In this document: piece by piece, positions 5,072 to 11,398 of the stretch
How the letters are laid out: every line of letters starts with the position of its first letter
Position numbering within the stretch: position 1 is the stretch's first letter
Source: Candidatus Levyibacteriota bacterium
GTDB lineage: Bacteria > Patescibacteriota > Microgenomatia > Levybacterales > UBA12049
Length of the DNA: 15,735 nucleotides
Direction: 5' to 3'
Assembly (NCBI GenBank): GCA_023245475.1
Contig: JAHFKF010000027.1
Location: 1-15,735 of the forward strand
The notes under the pieces: generated by a model
What the model was told of the DNA's origin: nothing
Databases searched by the model: none
The model's input: the letters and a program-made list of their open reading frames with translations, nothing else
Program-made: the position numbers and the translations under genes

Positions 5072-5566
5072 TCATTTCGTGAGAAGTTTCTCTCCTCGGA
5101 GGATTGCAAAGCCTTTGAGGATTGCGGGGAATTCCTTGTCCTCTCTGCTTTTATGCTCTGCGATTTTTTCAATCTCTTTTTCTGAAAACCAACCAAAGTT
5201 ATCATGATCTCCTTCATGAATTTTTATTTCTTCAATGGAATTTACAAACGTCGCAAAGTAAATTACTTCAATGCTGTGAGAACCTTTGATGGGATTTTTG
5301 TAGTCAAAGACATAAAAAGGATCGCCGACAGTTATTTCCATTTCTAATTCTTCTCGTACTTCCCTCTTGAGTCCTTCAACCATTTCTTCACCAAACTCAA
5401 TGTGTCCTCCTGGGAATTCATAAATACCCGGCATAAACTTCTTGGTCGCAGCTCGTTTGGGAAGAAAGACTTTGGTGACACCATCAAAGTTGTGATGAAT
5501 AAAAGCACCGGCGGTAAATACTTGCTGACCGTGTGCTGGTGTCTCGCTGTCGTGAGAGATAATCAT
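5072..5566 (-). CDS. NUDIX hydrolase
   Basis: The 164-aa protein hydrolyses a nucleoside-diphosphate-linked substrate or is a sanitising enzyme of the MutT type; the substrate cannot be told from sequence. The Nudix box is clear: G54-x5-E60-x7-R68-E69-V70-x-E72-E73, preceded by 'MPGIYEFPGG' (45-54). The usual small Gly near its end is replaced by Glu. The rest fits a single NUDIX domain, with 'GWFSEKEIEKI' (125-135) before the final helix. An upstream in-frame ATG at 5614 would add 16 residues and overlap the preceding gene by 23 bp. I prefer the ATG at 5566 because an extended -10 box (TGcTATACT, 5573-5581) predicts transcription starting exactly at its A, a leaderless mRNA. Metal-binding Glu residues are intact. 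Confidence 0.85.
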   Translation of the reverse strand: MIISHDSETPAHGQQVFTAGAFIHHNFDGVTKVFLPKRAATKKFMPGIYEFPGGHIEFGEEMVEGLKREVREELEMEITVGDPFYVFDYKNPIKGSHSIEVIYFATFVNSIEEIKIHEGDHDNFGWFSEKEIEKIAEHKSREDKEFPAILKGFAILRGEKLLTK

Positions 5567-5572
5567 AGCCTC

Positions 5573-5581
5573 AGTATAGCA
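5573..5581 (-). promoter_or_regulatory. Extended -10 promoter, leaderless NUDIX mRNA
   Basis: TGcTATACT on the minus strand predicts +1 at position 5566, which is the A of the ATG. It lies inside the 3' end of the upstream C39-like gene. No convincing -35 box is seen. Confidence 0.5.
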
Positions 5582-5591
5582 AATATACTTA

Positions 5592-6158
5592 TTAATCTGC
5601 TGTGCTGAAGACAACTATTCCACGCTTTTCCCCTGTCAATGTCTTTGTATTGATTTGTTCTGCTAGACTGTTATCTGATACGGTGTAAAATGCCTTATTG
5701 CCTGCCCACGGATCACATAGTTCGATATTTTCTTCAGCAGCTTTTGAAATTAGTGCAAAATGACCCAGCCCAGATTTTTCTTTGTTTAAGACGTCTTTAA
5801 AGTTGACCATGACATCGTTGCCTGCTTGAAGGTGTTTGCTTAAAAATTCAGATAGATTATTTATATCAGTCATATGATAAATTGTTGTACGAAGTGGGAT
5901 ACCTAGTTGTCGTGAGATTTGTGGTACTTTTATACTAAAGACTTCAAGCGTTGTCCCCGCTTTCGCAGGATCTGTAGTAATAGGAATTGGAAGAGTGTAG
6001 GCGGTTTCATGTCCTGGTGGCACTTTGGTATCAAGCATGAGTGCCAGTTTTTCTTGCGAAACTGGTTTGCCACGCCGAGTAAAAATCATTTCAAGGCATG
6101 CTGGGCCGCAGAGGGATGGTTTTTGTTCTATTCGTATATATGATGGTTGTTCTATCAT
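5592..6158 (-). CDS. Peptidase C39-like (papain-fold) protein
   Basis: The 188-aa cytoplasmic-looking protein (no signal peptide) has the C39-like arrangement: Q12 and C17 in 'QKPSLCGPACLEMIF', H133 in 'GLGHFALISKA' and D149 in 'IELCDPWAG'. These are the oxyanion Gln and the Cys-His-Asp triad of the family. The family includes bacteriocin-leader peptidases of ABC exporters and many stand-alone proteins of unknown substrate. No ABC transporter domain or bacteriocin-like gene is next to it here, so bacteriocin processing is not supported. An extended -10 box at 6198-6206 predicts a 33-nt leader. The downstream NUDIX gene begins inside or just past its end. The distance from H133 to D149 is normal, and all triad residues are present, so an active hydrolase is likely. 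Confidence 0.75.
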   Translation of the reverse strand: MIEQPSYIRIEQKPSLCGPACLEMIFTRRGKPVSQEKLALMLDTKVPPGHETAYTLPIPITTDPAKAGTTLEVFSIKVPQISRQLGIPLRTTIYHMTDINNLSEFLSKHLQAGNDVMVNFKDVLNKEKSGLGHFALISKAAEENIELCDPWAGNKAFYTVSDNSLAEQINTKTLTGEKRGIVVFSTAD

Positions 6159-6197
6159 GTGGTTGTCTCTCTATCGTGAGAAAATAGTGATATAGTC

Positions 6198-6206
6198 ATT
6201 ATAGCA
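6198..6206 (-). promoter_or_regulatory. Perfect extended -10 promoter of the C39-like gene
   Basis: TGcTATAAT on the minus strand; predicted start A6191, leader 33 nt before the ATG at 6158. It also falls between this gene and the end of the MFS gene (6222), separating them as transcription units. Confidence 0.55.
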
Positions 6207-6221
6207 AAAACGGGGTAGTTC

Positions 6222-7484
6222 TTAGTATGAAGGAATATGTTCAGGAGTCTTGGTTGGCTTATAAAATACGTTAAACAAAATTCCTGAAAAGATAATAAGC
6301 CCTGCGGCTACAAGAAGTGGGATCTCTGGAGCGAGAATCGCCGCAAGCACTCCTGAAAGAACAGGTGGGATGAGCTGTGCCAATGCTTGGACACTGCCAT
6401 TGATACCAAGCACTTCTCCTTGAATCTTTTGATCAACAGAGCGAGAGATAAGTCCTGCCATGTTGGCAAATGAAAGACCATTACAGATTGCGATAAATGG
6501 ATTGATGAAGTACAGCACCCATGCATGTGGAGCAAAGTACATAAGTCCAATAAAGAAACCGTCTGCAATAATCGTAAATCGAAGTACCTGATATTCGTTG
6601 AAATACTTTGCTACCTTGCGGACTAAAAATCCTTGAGTGAACACAATCCACAAACCAATAAAGGCAAAGAAGTCTCCAATACCACCTTGATTGAAGTGGA
6701 ATTTATCAATAAGATACACACTGAAGAATGTTACGAAGAAGGTAAACCCTGACATAAAGAGAAAGTTGGTTAAGAACAGGAATCGTACATGTTTGAGATT
6801 AAACGCTTTTCGAATGTTCTGAATTGCTTTGCCCCATGCTAGGACTTTTTCTATTTTGATAAACTTGTTGGTTTCATTGAAGAACGACTTTACCGACAAT
6901 GCGTTAGCAAAGCTTAAAAGTGCTGCGAACACAAATGGAATGGTTGGGTTCAGAAATGGCAACACTGTTGGATCTGAAAGCTTGCCTCCAATGAATGGTC
7001 CAAGAATAAATCCGATACCAAAAGCAGCTCCCATGAGTCCAAAGTTTTTTGCCCGGTCTTCTGGTTTTGTGAGATCTGCAATTGATGCTTGTGCGACAGA
7101 CATGTTGCCACTAGAAATACCAGCAAGTGCTCGTGAGATAAACAGCAATGGAATATTTTTAAGTGCAATTCCTACCGCAAATAATGCATAGGATATCGAT
7201 GTGACAAACAACGTGTACAGAAGCACTGGGCGACGACCATATTTATCAGAGAGCTGTCCAAGGATAGCCGTTGAGAAAAGCTGCATTAGTGGAAAGATCG
7301 CTGTAAGAAGACCAAGCAAAATATAGCCTGTCTGTACAGATACAGCTCCTGAAAGCATATAAAATGGAGACGTTGCATCGGCAAACAACAATGGCACAAT
7401 CGGAATAAGAATTCCAAAACCCAATGAGTCAAGAAACAGCGTCAATACGATAATTGACATTTGATGTTGAAAAAGCTTTTTCAT
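6222..7484 (-). CDS. MFS transporter, TetA-like drug:H+ antiporter (DHA1) family
   Basis: The 420-aa inner-membrane protein has 12 predicted helices. It carries D19 in the first helix ('LFLDSLGFGILIPIVPLL'), motif A 'GQLSDKYGRRPVLL' (76-89) in the loop between helices 2 and 3, R118 of motif B in helix 4 ('SRALAGISSGN'), and motif C 'GAAFGIGFILGPFIGG' in helix 5. This is the layout of drug:proton antiporters of 12 helices, closest in pattern to TetA-type tetracycline efflux proteins. A specific drug cannot be assigned. Length is normal for the family. Its start has a TGcTACAAT box (7497-7505), predicting a leader of only about 4-8 nt. It is transcribed away from the PEBP gene at 7577. No regulator gene is adjacent. 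Confidence 0.9.
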   Translation of the reverse strand: MKKLFQHQMSIIVLTLFLDSLGFGILIPIVPLLFADATSPFYMLSGAVSVQTGYILLGLLTAIFPLMQLFSTAILGQLSDKYGRRPVLLYTLFVTSISYALFAVGIALKNIPLLFISRALAGISSGNMSVAQASIADLTKPEDRAKNFGLMGAAFGIGFILGPFIGGKLSDPTVLPFLNPTIPFVFAALLSFANALSVKSFFNETNKFIKIEKVLAWGKAIQNIRKAFNLKHVRFLFLTNFLFMSGFTFFVTFFSVYLIDKFHFNQGGIGDFFAFIGLWIVFTQGFLVRKVAKYFNEYQVLRFTIIADGFFIGLMYFAPHAWVLYFINPFIAICNGLSFANMAGLISRSVDQKIQGEVLGINGSVQALAQLIPPVLSGVLAAILAPEIPLLVAAGLIIFSGILFNVFYKPTKTPEHIPSY

Positions 7485-7496
7485 AAGCGAACATCT

Positions 7497-7505
7497 ATTG
7501 TAGCA
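7497..7505 (-). promoter_or_regulatory. Extended -10 promoter of the MFS gene
   Basis: TGcTACAAT on the minus strand (-10 is 5 of 6). Transcription is predicted to start near 7488-7492, 4-8 nt before the ATG at 7484. There is no Shine-Dalgarno. Confidence 0.45.
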
Positions 7506-7561
7506 AAAGCAGAAGCTTATTGCCAGTCTGACAGTTATTTATTTGCTAGTTGATAAAAAAG

Positions 7562-7570
7562 TGATAATAT
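7562..7570 (+). promoter_or_regulatory. -10 region giving a leaderless PEBP mRNA
   Basis: TGaTAATAT (or the overlapping GATAAT at 7563-7568) lies directly before the gene. The predicted start is 7575-7577, so the leader is 0-2 nt. The -35 region is weak. Confidence 0.45.
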
Positions 7571-7576
7571 AAAGAT

Positions 7577-8008
7577 ATGAGGATTTTAAGTAGTGCGTTT
7601 CGTCACAATGAAGCGATGCCCGCGAAATATACCTGCGTTGGTGACAGTATCAATCCCCCACTCCAATTTCTTGACGTTCCCGAAAATGCCAAAAGTCTTG
7701 CTCTTGTCGTCACTGATCCTGATGCTCCATCTGGCGATTGGGTGCACTGGGTTGTTTTTAATTTACCTATTTCAGGAGAGCTTGCTGAAAATACCAAACC
7801 AGCTGGCGTTGAAGGACTCACGAGTTTTGGCAAATCTGAATATGGCGCTCCATGTCCTCCTAGTGGAACCCATCGGTATGTTTTCAAAGTGTATGCGCTT
7901 GATTCTCTCTTACCGCTTGATTCCACAGCTGACAAGCAATCAGTTCTCGGAGCAATGGAAGGACACATTCTTGATCAAGTAGAACTAATTGGTCTTGTTA
8001 GCAAATAG
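7577..8008 (+). CDS. PEBP / YbhB-YbcL family protein
   Basis: The 143-aa cytoplasmic protein of the phosphatidylethanolamine-binding protein family (the Raf-kinase-inhibitor-like bacterial branch) carries both family signatures. The first is 'VVTDPDAPSGDWVHWVVFN' (44-62, with D47, D49 and H57 of the ligand pocket), and the second is 'GKSEYGAPCPPSGTHRYVF' (85-103, with the G-x-x-Y-G-P/A-x-x-P-P-x-G-x-H-R core). Length is normal. The cellular role of bacterial members is unclear; small-molecule or lipid headgroup binding is known for the family. Its 3' end overlaps the convergent acyltransferase gene by 24 bp. The ATG is leaderless by promoter position. No signal peptide is present, unlike some secreted YbcL forms. 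Confidence 0.92.
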   Translation: MRILSSAFRHNEAMPAKYTCVGDSINPPLQFLDVPENAKSLALVVTDPDAPSGDWVHWVVFNLPISGELAENTKPAGVEGLTSFGKSEYGAPCPPSGTHRYVFKVYALDSLLPLDSTADKQSVLGAMEGHILDQVELIGLVSK

Positions 8009-8974
8009 TTTCTTTAGTACTTCCTTCTGAAATATATTCATCAGTAACTGCGCACCTATCGTCGTCATAAGAATCATTAAAAAGAATGTGTACCAAGTGA
8101 AATGCCATTGGGTTATAACAGTTGCCATAATTGTCAGGATAAGATAATGAATGAAGTAAATGGAATAGGAAAATTTGCTAAAGAAATTGACTGTTTTGAG
8201 AAAAAGCGCATGGGCAAACAGTTTTTCTGGCAGAAGCGTTAGTCCAAGCAGAATTGTAATGCCATACGAAAGGTAAAAGAGGTTGGGTGGATATTTATTA
8301 TTAATTAATACCAAACTATGGTGTTGTTGCAATTGGATACATGCCGTGATGAGACATGTTACTCCACTGACCAGAAACAAAAGATATAATGCCTTTTTTG
8401 CTTTCTGATGCAAGACATAAAATAAGGTTACAAAAAGCACGGTAGACCACGGCAACCACATGATTGCTTTATAAGAAATGTCTGGAGAGACAAAAAGCAA
8501 AATCGCTGTGCTGATTAATGATAGCCCAAAGAATCCCCAGAACAATGTCTTTGCTTTATTAAAGCTCCATGCAAAGAATGGCAAGATGATGGTTATCATC
8601 ATAAAGAGTAAGACCAGCCAATTGATGTCTACTCCCCCAATGACAAAGATACTTTGCAGGATATATTTGATGCTTAGTGTCTCCGGTTTTGTAAAGAATA
8701 AGACAATCAGAAAGAACACCAGAAACCAATAATACGGTATAAGGAGTCTGATAAAACGCTTTTTGATAAAGCTCCAGAATACAATCTTCTCATGAAGGCT
8801 TTTTTTGAAAAATAGATAGACCGAACAAAAGACAAAGATAGGAACAGCGAAGTGGCTCCAATTCCATAAGAAATTAGCGGTCGGGTCTTGCAAGAAAAAG
8901 ACGGTGGTATGCGTCAAAATCATAACCAGCATCGCAAGTCCGCGGAGCGTGTCAATGAGTTGTGTACGTTGCAT
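7985..8974 (-). CDS. Acyltransferase 3 family membrane protein
   Basis: The 329-aa integral membrane protein has about ten hydrophobic segments. The N-terminus 'IDTLRGLAMLVMILTHTT' (7-24) is the hallmark of the acyltransferase-3 (OafA/WecH-like) family, with the conserved Arg-Gly pair and H22 expected in the active site. A membrane segment rich in Phe/Ile and a C-terminal 'FSKFSYSIYFIHYLIL' also fit. These enzymes transfer acetyl or other acyl groups to extracellular sugars. No glycosyltransferase cluster surrounds it, so its target is unknown. Its 3' end runs 24 bp into the convergent PEBP gene. The promoter TTGTAA-17-TACGAT predicts a start 1 nt before the ATG, so the mRNA should be leaderless. 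Confidence 0.88.
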   Translation of the reverse strand: MQRTQLIDTLRGLAMLVMILTHTTVFFLQDPTANFLWNWSHFAVPIFVFCSVYLFFKKSLHEKIVFWSFIKKRFIRLLIPYYWFLVFFLIVLFFTKPETLSIKYILQSIFVIGGVDINWLVLLFMMITIILPFFAWSFNKAKTLFWGFFGLSLISTAILLFVSPDISYKAIMWLPWSTVLFVTLFYVLHQKAKKALYLLFLVSGVTCLITACIQLQQHHSLVLINNKYPPNLFYLSYGITILLGLTLLPEKLFAHALFLKTVNFFSKFSYSIYFIHYLILTIMATVITQWHFTWYTFFLMILMTTIGAQLLMNIFQKEVLKKLFANKTN

Positions 8975-8981
8975 CGATTTT

Positions 8982-9010
8982 ATCGTAGCGGTTTTTTGGG
9001 TTTATTACAA
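8982..9010 (-). promoter_or_regulatory. Promoter of the acyltransferase gene, leaderless
   Basis: On the minus strand the -35 TTGTAA (9005-9010) and -10 TACGAT (8982-8987) are separated by 17 bp; the predicted start is G8975, directly before the ATG at 8974. Each box is 4 of 6 to consensus. Confidence 0.45.
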
Positions 9011-9060
9011 GAAAAGGATTTGGAAGAATTCTCTATAGATAAATCTAGCAGCCGTTCCTA

Positions 9061-9090
9061 TTGCAGTGATAGTAAAAGTATGACCATAAT
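9061..9090 (+). promoter_or_regulatory. Possible promoter of the RTX-like gene
   Basis: TTGCAG (9061-9066) and CATAAT (9085-9090, 5 of 6) are 18 bp apart. The start near G9097 would give a 25-nt leader that contains the strong ribosome binding site. Confidence 0.4.
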
Positions 9091-9106
9091 AGATGCGAAG
9101 TGCTGG

Positions 9107-9116
9107 AAGGAGGTGA
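9107..9116 (+). promoter_or_regulatory. Full-length Shine-Dalgarno deciding a TTG start
   Basis: AAGGAGGTGA matches the anti-Shine-Dalgarno end of 16S rRNA over ten bases. The TTG at 9122 follows 8 nt after GGAGG and opens a signal peptide, fixing this start. It is the only strong Shine-Dalgarno seen in the window. Confidence 0.8.
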
Positions 9117-9121
9117 TTTGA

Positions 9122-10012
9122 TTGAAAAAAATAAATTATATTTTACTAGCAATCTTGTTTACGGTTTCATTAACTGTTCCTCAGAGTGTTTCTGCTGTAA
9201 ATCCTGATGCTCCTATGGAATGTTCGGGGATGACGTTTGATAAGACCATTGTCGGGACATCAAAGTCTGAAACGCTGAAAGGCACATCTGGACGTGACTT
9301 GATATTTGGCATGGGTGGCTCTGATACCATCAAATCTCTTGGTGGCGATGATTGTATCGTTACCAGTAATGCTTCAAGTTCTGTCTATGCAGATGACGGT
9401 AATGACGTTATCGTTGCTCACGGATCTGATATTGTAAAAGGTGGAAGCGGTAACGACAAAATGTTTGGTGGTGATGCGGCAACTTTCTATGGTGAAGGTG
9501 GCAATGACGAGCTGAAAGCCCCAAGTGCCTCTTCTTATGCAAATGGTGGCAGTGGTACTGACACCTGCGATGCAGGATACATGGTAAGTTGTGAGGTTAA
9601 AATAACCCCAACCCTTACTCCAACAGTGACGGTTACTCCCCCATCTGTACCTGCCCAGTGTTCCAGCATGACGTTTGATAATACAATCGTTGGAACAGAC
9701 GGTTCAGATACCATTAATGGGACTGAAGGACGTGATTTGATCTTTGGACTTGATGGTTCAGACACGATCAACGGTCTTGGTGGAGATGACTGTCTCGTTG
9801 GTGGAGATGGTGCGGATAGTCTCTATGGAAATAACGGCAATGATGTTCTCTTGGGAACGGATGCCGCCGATCTTCATGGAGGAGCAGGAAACGATAAGCT
9901 GTATGCCCCTGGTACTGCATCTTACGCAGACGGAGGAGCAAACACAGATACGTGTGAGTCTGGATACAATGTTAATTGTGAAGTGGTGATTACACCAACT
10001 CCGACTCCTTAA
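9122..10012 (+). CDS. Secreted RTX-like (hemolysin-type Ca-binding repeat) protein with two tandem modules
   Basis: The 296-aa protein starts with a signal peptide (residues 1-25, cleavage after 'SVSA'). Two homologous modules follow, about 34-161 and 180-291. Each begins 'CS-x-MTFD-x-TIVGT' and contains 'GRDLIFG..GSDTI..LGGDDC' and a run of GGxGxDx-type calcium-binding repeats. Each ends 'GxDTCxxGYxVxCEV'. A TPT-rich linker joins them and the same linker type ('ITPTPTP') ends the protein. Each module has four Cys (34, 78, 149, 157 and 180, 224, 278, 286) that could form two disulfides. The second module is 17 residues shorter between its second and third Cys, about one repeat unit. There is no type I secretion gene nearby and no sortase or membrane anchor. 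The function is probably structural or adhesive at the surface, but that is inference. Confidence 0.88.
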   Translation: MKKINYILLAILFTVSLTVPQSVSAVNPDAPMECSGMTFDKTIVGTSKSETLKGTSGRDLIFGMGGSDTIKSLGGDDCIVTSNASSSVYADDGNDVIVAHGSDIVKGGSGNDKMFGGDAATFYGEGGNDELKAPSASSYANGGSGTDTCDAGYMVSCEVKITPTLTPTVTVTPPSVPAQCSSMTFDNTIVGTDGSDTINGTEGRDLIFGLDGSDTINGLGGDDCLVGGDGADSLYGNNGNDVLLGTDAADLHGGAGNDKLYAPGTASYADGGANTDTCESGYNVNCEVVITPTPTP

Positions 10013-10019
10013 CTATTCT

Positions 10020-10044
10020 CTGGAAGTCACTCGTTGGCTTCCAG
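10020..10044. other. 10-bp hairpin after the RTX-like gene
   Basis: CTGGAAGTCA and TGGCTTCCAG form a 10-pair stem (one G-T) with a 5-nt loop, 7 bp after the stop codon. There is no following T-run, so it may act as a processing or partial termination site. Confidence 0.5.
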
Positions 10045-10065
10045 ATTAAAGGGAAGGATGACTAC

Positions 10066-10146
10066 AGCTTGCTTTGGAGTTTATATAAGAGAGTAGCAAA
10101 TTTTGTTAACTCATTTATGCAGCTCTTTCATTCTCTGAAGCAAGCT
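10066..10146. repeat. 81-bp element bounded by 14-bp inverted repeats
   Basis: AGCTTGCTTTGGAG (10066-10079) faces CTCTGAAGCAAGCT (10133-10146). All 14 positions pair in RNA (two G-U) and 9 are a perfect DNA inverted repeat at the outer end. The 53-nt interior contains smaller internal pairs (AAGAG/CTCTT). It lies between the convergent RTX-like gene and the immunity array. No target-site duplication and no T-run are seen. It could be a structured 3' RNA element or a MITE-like remnant. Confidence 0.5.
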
Positions 10147-10183
10147 ATAAAAGATAACATGCAATAATTATATATCTGCAAGA

Positions 10184-10459
10184 TTATTTATTTTTCCACC
10201 AGTCAATAATCTTATCTACGGCTTTAATACGTTGTATGAATTCAATATCATCAATTCCAAAGTGTTCTGAGAGTTCACCTATAAGATATTTTTCAATTTG
10301 TTCTTTTGTAGCTTGAGCATATAAACGAGAAAGAATCGGATAAATCATACAGTCATATTCATCTTTAGGTCCTCCAAGGGAGGGATAAATACCAATAAAA
10401 TCTAACTCATTCAATACTTCTCTTAGTCCTGTTGCGTCTTGTTTATAATTATTTTTCAT
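10184..10459 (-). CDS. DUF1871-like small protein, putative immunity-array member
   Basis: The 91-aa acidic soluble protein has 'LNELDFIGIYPSLGGPKDEYDC' near its start (shown in part; about residues 17-38), then a Glu/Lys-rich helical tail with 'HFGIDD' and 'IIDWW'. The pattern D-x-I-G-I-x-x-x-G-x-P-x-D-E-Y-D resembles small DUF1871/CdiI-type proteins found beside contact-dependent toxins. Assignment to a named family is tentative. The ATG at 10459 overlaps the TGA of the CPCC gene in the classic ATGA form (10456-10459), so it is preferred over the TTG at 10465. It is the last gene of the tightly spaced operon following the RHS gene, and a role as immunity protein is inferred from position. 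Confidence 0.7.
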   Translation of the reverse strand: MKNNYKQDATGLREVLNELDFIGIYPSLGGPKDEYDCMIYPILSRLYAQATKEQIEKYLIGELSEHFGIDDIEFIQRIKAVDKIIDWWKNK

Positions 10460-10809
10460 CTCCAATAATATAAGCTTAATTTATCTTTTTCCCACTCATA
10501 ATCTCGAGCAACACCGTAAAAGTCTTTATTAATGATATCTTTAGCTGGATCAAATATCCTCCAGTTGGTATCTCGTTTGTCTTTTTTTGTGGGAAGTCGA
10601 GTGTATTGTTTTAATCTTAGCTCTGATGCACCAAATTTTTTATAATTCCTTTGAGCTTCTATAAGAGAAGCATTATTTGCACCTATATCTAGTGTTTGAA
10701 ATCGTAATTGAAACATATCATCTTCCCAAAAACATATCTTACAGATATCATATGATCCTGGAGGTTCCTCAAACATTAAATAACCACAGCATGGGCAGGT
10801 ATATTTCAT
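10456..10809 (-). CDS. CPCC-type cysteine-rich (zinc-ribbon) protein
   Basis: The 117-aa protein begins 'MKYTCPCCGYLMFEEPPGSY' and continues 'DICKICFWEDD' with C5, C7, C8, C23 and C26. This is the signature of the Cys_rich_CPCC family (PF14206), which typically also has 'GANxxSLxEAxxN', seen here at about residues 43-55. The cysteines would bind one zinc. The family often lies in small-gene tails of polymorphic toxin loci; its biochemical role is unknown. It starts 4 nt after the stop of the preceding gene and its TGA overlaps the next start, so it is translationally coupled in the operon. Length is normal for the family. Confidence 0.82.
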   Translation of the reverse strand: MKYTCPCCGYLMFEEPPGSYDICKICFWEDDMFQLRFQTLDIGANNASLIEAQRNYKKFGASELRLKQYTRLPTKKDKRDTNWRIFDPAKDIINKDFYGVARDYEWEKDKLSLYYWR

Positions 10810-10813
10810 ACGG

Positions 10814-11398
10814 CTAATTTAGAAGAGTCCAAATATCTTTTGCAAGCTTATCAAATATTCCTTTTTTCTCTTTGGGCACTTCTCCATACATATCAATGAA
10901 TATATGTCGTAACCTATCCGATACTTGCTCCTCAGAGTTACAATGAGGTAACTGATCTTGTATTAATTTAATTTCGTTTTCATAGCTATACTTCTTTTCT
11001 AAATCGTTGAAGTAAACCTTTATTGGATCATGCTTGACTAACTTAGATATAAGTGAACTTTCAAACTGATCAATTTGCTGTTGATATATGTTGATAATTT
11101 CCTTGTGTAGACTCAACAAGCTATTTTTATTTTTATCTAAATAGCTTTGTAAGTTTTTATCTACCTCCGATAAATAATCTTTTCCGAAATTATTTCTTGT
11201 TTCTTCAGAAGGTACATCATCAAATTCAGACACAAAGCCTCTCAAACGTACTAATGCAGCATCTTCTAAGCAATCTAAATTTGCCGCCAACTGAAGAATT
11301 GATCTATCTCCTTGAAGCAGATCTATCTCACCTTGAAGAATTTGATTTGCAGTGGAAACAATTTCTTTATAACCCTGTACTTTATTTGCTTTGCTCAT
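10814..11398 (-). CDS. Unrecognised soluble protein, putative immunity-array member
   Basis: The 194-aa, mostly helical and charged product has no membrane segment. The N-terminal 75 residues ('YKEIVSTANQILQGEIDLLQG', then a Leu-rich helix and 'FVSEFDDVP') resemble DUF2489-type small proteins, in which an A-x-x-I-L-x-G-E-x-x-L-x-x-G segment precedes a D/E-rich 'DSETD' region. The match is weak and I do not assign the family. The rest (about 80-194) is coiled-coil-like with a Lys/Glu-rich tail. Its ATG at 11398 overlaps the HEAT gene by 17 bp and its TAG is 4 nt from the CPCC start. Its place in the tail of an RHS toxin locus suggests an immunity protein. Confidence 0.6.
   Translation of the reverse strand: MSKANKVQGYKEIVSTANQILQGEIDLLQGDRSILQLAANLDCLEDAALVRLRGFVSEFDDVPSEETRNNFGKDYLSEVDKNLQSYLDKNKNSLLSLHKEIINIYQQQIDQFESSLISKLVKHDPIKVYFNDLEKKYSYENEIKLIQDQLPHCNSEEQVSDRLRHIFIDMYGEVPKEKKGIFDKLAKDIWTLLN

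Noticed and set aside
5592..7484. Bacteriocin export locus (C39 peptidase plus transporter)
   Set aside because: The C39-like gene is a stand-alone domain, the neighbouring transporter is MFS not ABC, and no double-glycine leader peptide gene is present.
8888..9121. 77-codon plus-strand open frame ending at the RTX-like start
   Set aside because: Its first third is antisense to the conserved N-terminus of the acyltransferase; the rest overlaps promoter and Shine-Dalgarno signals. It is most likely a chance frame.
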